The notes beneath the pieces are model-generated. The model was not told the origin of the DNA. It ran no database searches and was given only the letters and a program-made list of their open reading frames with translations. From Chalciporus piperatus (Eukaryota; Basidiomycota; Agaricomycetes; Boletales; Boletaceae), in NCBI GenBank assembly GCA_038093975.1, contig JBBPTG010000119.1, forward strand, positions 1 through 64,000: a stretch of DNA of 64,000 nucleotides, given 5' to 3'. Made by a program: the position numbers and the translations under genes. How positions within the stretch are numbered: the first letter of the stretch is position 1; each line of letters starts with the position of its first letter. Positions 56,130-64,000 of this stretch are shown piece by piece.

Positions 56130-57439
56130 TTTGGGCAGATGTCAAGTGGATATATATGTCCGGCTGGTATCAGTGCACTGCAGAGCAACTAAAAGAGATT
56201 AATTCAGATTGGTTCGGAGCAAGAAAGCAACGCTCAAAAAGTACGCACGATGACGACGAAAACAGAATGGGTGCGTCAATATTGGATCTAGAGCAGAATT
56301 GACTCGTGGATGAAATAGTGATGACTGACACAAATGGAAGTGAGATGATCGGTGGTGTAGACGTCGTTACTAGACTATGAGATGAGACAGGTGAGCAAAC
56401 GTTCCGAGTCTAGGAAGGGTCAAGAAGCCAGATTCACGTCTTGGCGATCATTGACGATACACACAAAAACTCACGTTAGAGGTGTTTCGTACAAGTCGTG
56501 ATCTAGTTCGGTTCTCTGCCTCTATGGTTAGTTGCTCTCAGCAGGTCCGTCAGTCTGGGAATGCGACAAGCGTGAGGAGATGGACCTGATAGGCAGATCC
56601 ACAGGTAGTTGGCTCGAGTCACAGCTATCGAACAGAAATTTTGGGCAGACGACGGTGGGAGATGGGAGGAGGATATAGATGGACCTCGTGCGCGGTGCTC
56701 GCTGATAGTTCAATCCGTAGGTCCTGATTGGGCAAACCCTTGCAATCCGTGGCTGTGCTGATCCAGGGGCTATACAGAAGGCTGTGGGCTGTGGACAATC
56801 TACACGCATTCTTCAACCCCATTCGAATGACTGGGGTAGAATATAACCTATGTATCGGACCCTATGAAGCTACTACACGCGGTTCTCTGCGCCAAAACAC
56901 GTTTAGCGCATCACCGGCGGCAGGCTTTTCAGGAACAACAACCTTCTGGAAGGTCGACGGAGTCAGCTGCTCATCCAGTGGATCCAGCTAGTGATCGATC
57001 GATTGATCCTGAATGGGAGACCATATACGGAAACCTATGAAGTGCCATGCGACATCGATGTTCAAGCCCAGCTCAAGGTTTGCGCCAAGTTGCCGAAAGT
57101 TCGGAAGAACCTGGAAGCACTCTATGATGCACAAACGAAACCCCATGAAGTCGCGTATGGGTTGGACCTTGGGTTTTCCCCGGGAAAAAGGTAATGAAAT
57201 AGATTCGATCCCCTCAAAAGAAGCGGATAGCTTTCAGGTTCTAAACTGTGAACTCCCTTGTTAAACTTGAATTTCAAGTAGGCTGAACAGGTATGTACAG
57301 GAACAGCTTTCCGGAAAGAGCTCGATCCCTTCAAAGTCCCGAAAGAAGCGGATGCGGCTTTCATGTTCTAAACTGCAAACTACCCTAACTCGAATTTCAT
57401 TTAATTTTCAAGTATAGGCTGAACAGAGCTGAACAGGTA
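56130..57439. other. Intergenic with scattered relics
   Basis: 1.3 kb upstream of DUF6699 paralogue 2. Short ORFs are not recognised. Contains a duplicated block (57200-57400, separate entry). On the minus strand, SFRKAVPVHTCSAY near 57300 resembles SRRKAVPVHLLPP near 59120, so both may be pieces of one decayed gene. Confidence 0.4.
57200..57400. repeat. Imperfect tandem duplication, about 125 bp
   Basis: TTCGATCCCCTCAAAAGAAG through CTAAACTGTGAACTCCC is repeated as CTCGATCCCTTCAAAG through CTAAACTGCAAACTACCC, with GGCTGAACAGGTATG closing each copy. Confidence 0.75.
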
Positions 57440-59090
57440 TGCACACCGTGAGACCTAGACGGGGTGAAATTCACCTACTGGTTCACCGTGTTCTGTGGTT
57501 AATATCACCGGTTTTCTGGGTGGTAATCACACTCGGGGAGTGAAGATCACCATTGAACACGGTACCCAAAACCTAGTTTAAATCACCGTTTTTCTTGCCG
57601 AATTCACCACCCTGTTTATTTACTCGTCACAAAGCTATTTTCACCGAGTCATGAGGTGATTATTTCCGGTGCACATCACTTGTTCAGCCAGTGAATCTCC
57701 CGCCTAAATCAGGTAGGATCCACCATGCAATCTGGTGGAATTCGCTCGCCCAAATCTTGTGGCAATCATCTCAAAACGCGGGGTGAGATTGAGTACAATG
57801 GTACAGTGGTATATATCACCACTTTTCATACAGGTGATATCTACTACTTGGTACCACCACATACCGATCGTCAAATCAGGCCGTCTCCACTCCACTGCCT
57901 TCGCCGTTACCGCTACCTTCGAATTCAGCTTCGACATCATCGCCGCTCCCACGCTCGTCGTCATCGTCGAAATCGTCGAATCGAGTCCGTTTGTTGCCAC
58001 GTTCGCCAGTGTTGTCGTTCTCTTCTGCTGAAGGATTGTTTTGTGGGTTGGCGTATCCGCTTAATCTGTAGGTATTGCTTGACGAGCTCTCGGTCGGCTA
58101 ACTTGAACGAGATCGTGTATGGTCGGCTGCAGGGATCATGTATGGTCGGTTGGGGATCGTGTACAGTCGACTGACGAGACTGTGTCCATGGTCGGTTGAT
58201 GACGGGATCGTGTACAGTCGACTGACAAGATTGTGTATGGTCGGGTGGCAAGATCATGTATGGTCGGTTGATGAGATCGTGTACAGTTGACTGACGAGAT
58301 CGTGTCCGGTTGGCTGGCGATCTCTTGTACGTTCAGGTAACGACGTGTACTATGGTCGGCCGACAAGATCGTGTTGGTCGGTTGAGAGGTCGTGGAGGCG
58401 AAATCGTGTACGGTCAGGTAACAACATGTATCGTCGGTTGCGAGATCGTGTATAGTCGACTGTCGACGATGTCCGGGAAATCGCGTCTGCATCTGCGAAT
58501 CTGTTCGCTGTCGACCTGTGGTCTCGTCCGTGGATCTTCAAATAACTACCCACTGTTGTGTGTGTTCGTGACTCGTGTGTGTTCGTGACTGATCCATTGT
58601 CGTGTTTGGTGGCTGCTCGATGTTATGGTGGCAGGGTGTTGCAAGCATGGTGTGAGGTGCGAAGGAGGGACTTGACGAAAATTTTCGCCCACCGCAGGAA
58701 TTGATAGACATAAGGCTACCCACAACCACAAAAGTATTGATGCAGTCATGTAGTCTAGCAGTTATTGCGTGCAATGTATATTTTTGGTGTGGCTGTCGTG
58801 TGTTCGACTCCGGTCCTCAACACAGCATTTACAAATTTTCTGCTGGTGACTGAGTGGTGATTTTCACGATGCGTATCAGACATGCAGCAAGAGGTGATTA
58901 AAACCAGTCGAGATGGTGAGGATCACACTGCGGACTGATGGAATATGGACATGGTGATCTTCGCCACAAAAATGGGTGATCCAGTAGTGGTGAAAAATCA
59001 CTTGCCATCACCATGTACTAGGTAATCACTACATAAACAGGTGATGTTCGGAAATCACCCTTTTACATAGTGATTGCAACCAGTAATTGG
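57440..59090. repeat. Repeat-rich tract with GGTGAT/ATCACC motifs at both ends
   Basis: The left 230 bp (57470-57700) and the right 230 bp (58845-59080) are both crowded with GGTGA, GGTGATT, AATCACC and TTCACC motifs in both orientations, many of them as GGTGA..TCACC palindromes. The middle holds unrelated sequence and the tandem array at 58107-58470. Flanking sequence on either side shares TGTACAGG and GCTTTCCGG. This looks like a transposon with subterminal transposase-binding repeats, but I could not define terminal repeats or a clean target duplication. Confidence 0.5.
58107..58470. repeat. Degenerate minisatellite, GATCGTGTAYRGTCGRYTG units
   Basis: About 11-12 imperfect units of 25-35 bp built on GATCGTGTATGGTCGGTTG and GATCGTGTACAGTCGACTGA. 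Each contains a GTCGAC- or GGTCGG-type core. Read in any frame it gives only repetitive ORFs. Confidence 0.85.
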
Positions 59091-59244
59091 TCGCATGGTG
59101 GCAGAAGATGTACAGGCACGGCTTTCCGGCGACTACCGATGTCAAGAGCTCGAGAATAGACGAGCTTCCAAGGTACGGGCGGCGCTACCAACGTTATATA
59201 TCCATTGAGCTTAAAAGATGATCGATGATGGGCATTCGCCATGT

Positions 59245-59800
59245 AAGGCAACCTATGAAATCCCATGAGGCATGCGCATTGCACGAAAACATGTTTCTGG
59301 TCGACTGCTTTGACCAACGGAGACCGGAAGCCGTGATCGATGTTCAGAATTAGACTACAGGATCACCTACCAAACGTAAGCTCCAAGGATGATCCGAGTG
59401 GCACCGGATTGTAATTGACGGACGTGACAGATAGCGAACATTAACGATGTACTTGAGAGCAAGAGAAATACGTAGGGATGAGATATGATACTGTAAGCCC
59501 ACCGAATCTCGACGGTGAACCGAGGTGGTAGTCGAGTGTCTTTATCGCTAAGGCAACCTATGAAATCCCATGAGGCATGCGCATTGCAAGAAAACAGGTT
59601 TCTGGTCGACTGCTTTGACCAACGGAGACCGGAAGCTGTGACCAATGTTCAGAATTAGACTACAGGATCACCCACCAAACGTAAGCTCCACGTATGATCA
59701 ATGATCCGAGCACTGCCAGTGGATTGTAATTCACGGACGTGACGGATAGCGAACGATGTACATACAAAGCAAGAGAAACACATAGGTATGAGATACAGTG
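59245..59800. repeat. Direct duplication, about 245 bp, offset 305 bp
   Basis: AAGGCAACCTATGAAATCCC begins both copies (59245 and 59550). The copies stay nearly identical through TTTCTGGTCGACTGCTTTGA and GACTACAGGATCACC to AGCAAGAGAAA and ATGAGATA (about 59480 and 59792). A DUF6699-like relic lies between them. Confidence 0.88.
59494..59549 (-). pseudogene. DUF6699 relic
   Basis: CCCACCGAATCTCGACGGTG, then ACCGAGGT and GTCGAGTGTCTTTATCGC match paralogue 2 near 54740-54786, the part coding for RLDYLGSTSRFGGL. Only about 50 bases remain. Confidence 0.6.
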
Positions 59801-59816
59801 AGCTAGGCGAGCCCGA

Positions 59817-60663
59817 TCATGAAGCCAGGTTCAAAACGAAAACGTTTGGAGCTTTGTATCCAAGACGAGATGCGGTATAATGATCCTTCTTCGACATCCC
59901 TTCGAAGTACATTTTGTCTCTGAGCCAGTCTACCACGCCACGCCACGTTAACGGTTGCGGATGAATTTGAAAGCGATAGCGAAACTCACCAACTCGCTTG
60001 TAGCGATTAGTTGCTGTTGGGGTACCGTAGTACATCTGCCAACCCCCAGAAGCCTGATTGTTCTGTGACACTCGCTTTACCTGTTCCTGCAGACGCGGCG
60101 GAAGGGAATTGAACTCTGCTTCCGTGATGTGGTTCTCGGTATACCTGATTCCACGGAATCAAAAACACTTGGTGAGCAGATTTGATATTAACGGATCGAC
60201 GTCACTGACTCCTTCCATAGCGTGCTACACACGTCACTCATCGTGACGCCGCGATCGTTATGAACGATGGTGCACCATGGACTTAACTCGGTGATAATGA
60301 TAAGGTCCGTGACACGAGGCAAAGTTGCAGGCTCGTCCTTTGCTGTGAAGGGAAGATCACGATCTCTTGCTTCGGGGTTGAATCCACCCGTCGAACCTAC
60401 GCGAACAACGATCAACCGTACGGTCAGTGTAGAGAGGAGTTCGTCGTACCAGTAACAAGATTGAATATGAGATGAAATCCCCCGCTCGTACCAGCGAGAA
60501 TGGGGTTCAACTGAAGCTCGGTATTCAGCAGGTAGAGATCGGTCTGAGATAACACAGGACCATCTAGTCGAGGGGAGGAGTTAGGAGATGTTTCAATGAC
60601 ACTTGCAGCAGAGTGCTCACAGCTGCTACCGGCGGCCCATTTGCTCACTGCAGAATCTCCCAT
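59817..60663 (-). CDS. DUF6699-like protein, paralogue 3
   Basis: ATG at 60663 (MGDSAVSKWAAGSSCEHSAA). Exon 1 contains GPVLSQTDLYLLNTELQLNP, matching the GPVLEPF..LNP start of the domain. Later exons give LPRVTDLIIITELSPWCTIV (the SRxxPWxIxV block), DRGVTMSDVCSTLWKE (GVTxxEVL), an ITEAEFNSLPPRLQEQVKRV helix, and QPLTWRGVVDWLRDKMYFEG in place of the LG..RFGGL block. It ends APNVFVLNLAS. Compared with paralogues 1 and 2 it lacks the long Pro-rich N-terminus and is strongly diverged. Introns near 60445-60398 and 60220-60150. Function unknown. Confidence 0.62.
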
Positions 60664-60971
60664 GGTAGCGTGGCGTGGTGGAGGTGAAAGTTGATGTTGT
60701 CAGGAAGTGACAAGGTGGACAAAAGCTCTGGTGAACAGTGTCAGCTGTCTGTTAGGTTCTATCTAGTAAAACTCACGAGGGGACGTGGACAGCGGTGGTA
60801 CTGGAGGAAGGTATGATGCAGGAAGAGCAGGTACAGGCTTTTATAGATTGATATGATCGGAGGTGGCTATGTAACCTACCCGATTAGATTAGCTCATTGC
60901 ACAGCAAACATCGTTACGCAATCGACCACCAGTGTCACACAGCTTGACTTTGGAGATCTACCACGCACAAC

Positions 60972-62056
60972 ATGGCGCCAAAGGGTGGAAACGCAAAGAA
61001 GGAGAGCGGACGTGCTAAAAAGGCCGAGAACGACGCAAAGAAACAAGAGGTTGCCGCTACTCAGAAGGTACATCCAGTTCGTGGCTGCTCATCCAGAGCT
61101 GATTCAGCCGGTACGCTCTCAGGAACGAAAGGAGGCTGATAAATGGGAAGATGGGGCAAAGTCCAATAAATCCAAGGAAGACAAGGAGGCGAAGCGTCTT
61201 GCTGAGCTTGCACGTAAAGCTGCGAACGCGCGTCTGCTTGCAGAGGAGGAGGCAGCTGCGCCATCAAAAGAGAAGACCGCGCCCAAGGCAGGGGCCAAAA
61301 AGGCTGCCAAGTCTGTTAAGCCTGCGGGTCCTGGTGCGATCGCTGCGGGTGGAGATCTTAGCGGTGAACCAGAGAAGAATAAGGTCGAGGCGAAGGATGC
61401 TCCGCCAGAAGAGGTTGAGAGCTTTGCGGCTACGGGGATCGATAACGCGCTCGATCTTCTCGAGGTCGTCACTGCCAAGATGGACAAGGCAAGTGTTGGA
61501 CAGCAAGCCGCAGGGATAGAAAGGCACCCAGAGGTTGGTCGTCCTCATCGTGATCCAAGTCGCACATGCTGATCCGCTGATCTCTATCCCAGCGGAGGTT
61601 CAAGGTTTGTTCACTCTACTGCTACAAACATCCACATTCTCAGGGAGTCTACAGGCCGCGTTCGAGGCGTACAAAGAACGAGAACTGCCAAAACTCAGAG
61701 TCGATGTAAGTGTGCGCTTCCACCAGTGCGGTGCATAGCATTGATCGTTCATCAGCATCCTGGCTTGCGACTCCAACAATACCAAGTCAGTCACATATCG
61801 ACATTGCATATCCAACTGATCGGGTCGTATTAACCATATCACTCTCACAGGATGTTCTGTACAAGCAATTCCAGAAGTCTCCAGACAATCCGTAAGTGTT
61901 CTGATGTTTAATTTGCACAGCCCACTGCATGATAATCGTGTGCACAGATTTAACCAGGTGACCGTGGAGTACGACGCCTCCAAGGTCGAAAGGGTGCAAG
62001 CTCTCCAGGAAAAACACGACACGGTGCAGAGAAGGATGCGGGTGGATTCAGATTGA
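60972..62056 (+). CDS. CCDC124/Lso2-type ribosome-associated protein
   Basis: Members bind ribosomes, help in translation recovery, and protect vacant 80S particles. ATG at 60972: MAPKGGNAKKESGRAKKAEN, a lysine-rich start, then after an intron ERKEADKWEDGAKSNKSKED and a long charged coiled coil (KRLAELARKAANARLLAEEE). An Ala/Lys linker follows. The C-terminal conserved block reads AAFEAYKERELPKLRVD, HPGLRLQQYQ, DVLYKQFQKSPDNP and FNQVTVEYDA across three introns, matching the family's RELPxLxxExPxLRLSQ..Wxx-SPxNP pattern. It ends VQRRMRVDSD. Confidence 0.85.
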
Positions 62057-62549
62057 ATAATCATTCTTATATCGCTCTAAACTTCGACATCACATCATCA
62101 CGTCGGTTCGGACTCGGGGGGTTTGTCCGCAAATGTAATCACATTCTCGGATAGCAAGGAGGTTGTTCGATAGTTGTAGAGTTGGTTCCCCTCAGTTGTA
62201 ATCTTCGTAATACCACGAATAAATTTAGTAACTTGATTGGGTTGACAAGGTTCCAGTTCGATCATCGCTTGAACGCAATGACAAGTGATAGATCCAGGTC
62301 CTTTTCAGGATTCCAGAGAGAACAAGTCAATTTCTTGTAGCACCGCACATGCTCTCTGTGACACAGGGACTACTGGATAGAAGAACAAGCGGCACAGCCG
62401 TAGCGGCGGTGTGGAGAGACGCCCCTCGTTACGTAATGTAATCCTATTGCTCTGTATAAATTCGACAACCAACCCATGGTCATTACCCACCCAACTTATA
62501 CATCGACATTGACTACCTTGAGGCGCTGGTGAAAAACGAGCTCACTATC
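62057..62549. other. Intergenic, RCAN promoter side
   Basis: About 490 bases. The last 90 include CTCTGTATAAATTCG (TATA-like, near 62452), about 95 bp before the calcipressin ATG. Confidence 0.5.
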
Positions 62550-63307
62550 ATGCCTTCAATATCCATTCTCTCAGTCGATGCGCCATTGCATCTACCAACG
62601 AAAGGACATCAATCTACGAACACCGTTCTTATCACCCAAGTGCCAAAGAGCTTCTTCCAACCAGTAATTCTCGAAGCATTACGAGACTTCTTCGCTTTGT
62701 ACGGCGAGATCAATCAATGGGCACCGCTCTCGTGTTTCTCTCGTATAATAGTCGTGTACTGCAGCGAGGAGGCGGCCGAGCAAGCCAAACGCCATTGCGA
62801 TCCACTGACTATCCAACCGGCCCATGGGTGAGTCCAAGAATGTACACTCTCGTGGTATCTATGCTGATCAAGGTTATCAGGTCACCAACAAGTCTCCGGG
62901 TTTTCCGGGCTGACAAGAGTCCAATAATCACGCAATCGCCACCTTCCAACGATCACTTCTTGAGACCGCCACCCCAGGAGAAGAATTTCTTGATTTCGCC
63001 ACCTGGATCGCCACCTGTGGGTTGGGAACAGATTCGAGAGGTTCCACCCAACACGGCGACGCTAGCGGAGGATCTCGTCGCTGCGCTGAAGAAACTTCAG
63101 CTTCGGGAGCGTAGGGGTCGTGAGGTACTGCTAGAGCCAGAGGAGGGCGTCGGTGTTGGCGTGTACGTCGAAGATGCGGACTGTTCTGACAGTGAGGAAG
63201 GTGGAGATGACGAGGCCGACTGGGAGTATGGATCTCCGTCTCCAGCGCGCATGCGGTGGAAGCCAGTGCCAACAGCTATGCCCCCGATGCCCTTGACGCT
63301 GCGGTGA
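62550..63307 (+). CDS. Calcipressin (regulator of calcineurin)
   Basis: Binds and modulates the Ca2+/calmodulin phosphatase calcineurin. ATG at 62550 (MPSISILSVDAPLHLPTKGH). An RRM-like fold follows: STNTVLITQVPKSFFQPVIL, LRDFFALYGEINQWAPLSCF and RIIVVYCSEEAAEQAKRHCD. After an intron at about 62826-62881, LRVFRADKSPIITQSPP leads to the signature EKNFLISPPGSPPVGWEQIR. The acidic C-terminal part contains DADCSDSEEGGDDEADWEYG. The FLISPPxSPP motif, whose serines are phosphorylated in yeast and animal relatives, is intact, as is the family's downstream SPPxGWE. Confidence 0.92.
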
Positions 63308-64000
63308 CAGTCATCGGTGAGTGGAGCTCCCTTGACCCCTTTTTCTGGGATGATATCTATCAGACCTGTTCCGAGCCATCGACTGCGGAAAACGTGTATT
63401 GCGTTTATTTCTCTGATTATTCATCTCCGAGTTTCCAGACGACGTGCTTACTCGCTTCCGCTTTCTTTTAGGTCATACATATCTGTCTACGGCACCTAGT
63501 TGCCAGACCGCTCCATAACGAAAATTTATAGGGCTACTTGGCGGATTGAAGGGACTTTTTTCCATTCATTTCTTCATGCATGGACCATGGTTGTATTTTC
63601 GTATTGCAAGTTCATAGTCTTATCACATGTACCCAAATGTTCCATCTCCATGTATATGTAGCATGCAACTGCCTTCACTCCTACACAACACATTGTTTTA
63701 GTGATATCCTAACCTGTTCGGGGCAATAATGGATTGGATTGGATCCGTGAATCCGCGACCAATCGGGCGCCATGTATGTTGCACCGCCACAATGCCCTGA
63801 ACCGAAAATGGTAATGTAGAATAGCCGAGTCTATTGTTCTTTGTCCCCAGGCGGGTCATTGTTCTTGGTCGAGCAGCAACCGAGGCTCATTATTCTCCGC
63901 AAATAACAAAAAGAGGATGCCGGGTGGGTCCCATTTGATTCACGAGAGCGCTTGGCCCTCTCCTTCATCCCTATCATTCCTTTTCCCTTGCACCATACTC
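63308..64000. other. Intergenic to window end
   Basis: 3' flank of the calcipressin gene; no gene recognised. GGATTGGATTGGATCC near 63730 is a short direct repeat. Confidence 0.45.

Noticed and set aside
58136..58257. CRISPR-like array at 58.1-58.5 kb
   Set aside because: Units are degenerate and of uneven length with no unique spacers, and the genome is eukaryotic; it is a minisatellite.

Overview
This is nuclear DNA of a filamentous basidiomycete, most likely an Agaricomycete. The evidence is dense genes with many short introns (GT..AG, about 50-60 nt), basidiomycete-restricted families (DUF6699 and DUF6589 proteins, C2/TPR proteins of the TPR-CHAT type, TKL kinases with an HGDL catalytic loop), an Agaricomycete-style histone H3, and chromodomain Ty3/gypsy elements. 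Rhizoctonia/Ceratobasidiaceae relatives are a reasonable guess, but that is inference.

Layout. 0-6.1 kb is transposon territory: the 3' two-thirds of a Ty3/gypsy chromovirus with its 3' LTR, an orphan inverted-repeat end, and a 1.16 kb TIR-bounded unit carrying a truncated DUF6589 gene. 7.3-14.5 kb is a housekeeping block: EMC4, CDC42 and a long WD40 protein with a disordered N-terminus. 15.2-15.9 kb is a decayed PKA catalytic-subunit gene.

16.4-26.7 kb is the most remarkable part. An F-box gene on the minus strand is split exactly at its first 5' splice site by a 6.45 kb hAT transposon with an 8-bp target duplication. The hAT transposase gene is itself split twice, by a 2.07 kb non-autonomous TIR element full of tandem repeats and by a 593-bp solo LTR that carries eight TGACTCA motifs. 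Every junction can be read from target duplications. Next to it, a 1.92 kb Mutator-like element (about 103-bp TIRs, 9-bp target duplication) sits between the F-box gene and WBP1, only about 43 bp from the WBP1 start codon. Inside it are convergent 5' fragments of a DUF6589 gene and a RecQ-like helicase gene.

26.7-40 kb returns to ordinary genes: WBP1 (oligosaccharyltransferase), adenylate kinase, a small hypothetical, a cytochrome P450, and a CBM21 glycogen-targeting PP1 regulatory subunit. 40.9-45.5 kb is accessory: a HET-domain relic, a lineage-specific protein and a truncated C2/TPR gene. 45.5-54 kb holds PFS2 (mRNA 3'-end processing), divergent histone H3, a TKL kinase and SF3B4 (U2 snRNP).

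49.4-60.7 kb contains three DUF6699 paralogues plus a relic, interspersed with other genes and a repeat-rich tract of GGTGAT/ATCACC motifs. The window ends with a CCDC124/Lso2-type ribosome-associated protein and a calcipressin (RCAN).

Intron coordinates were read by eye from splice motifs and protein continuity; start and end of spliced genes are firmer than individual exon edges. No tRNA, rRNA or CRISPR was recognised.
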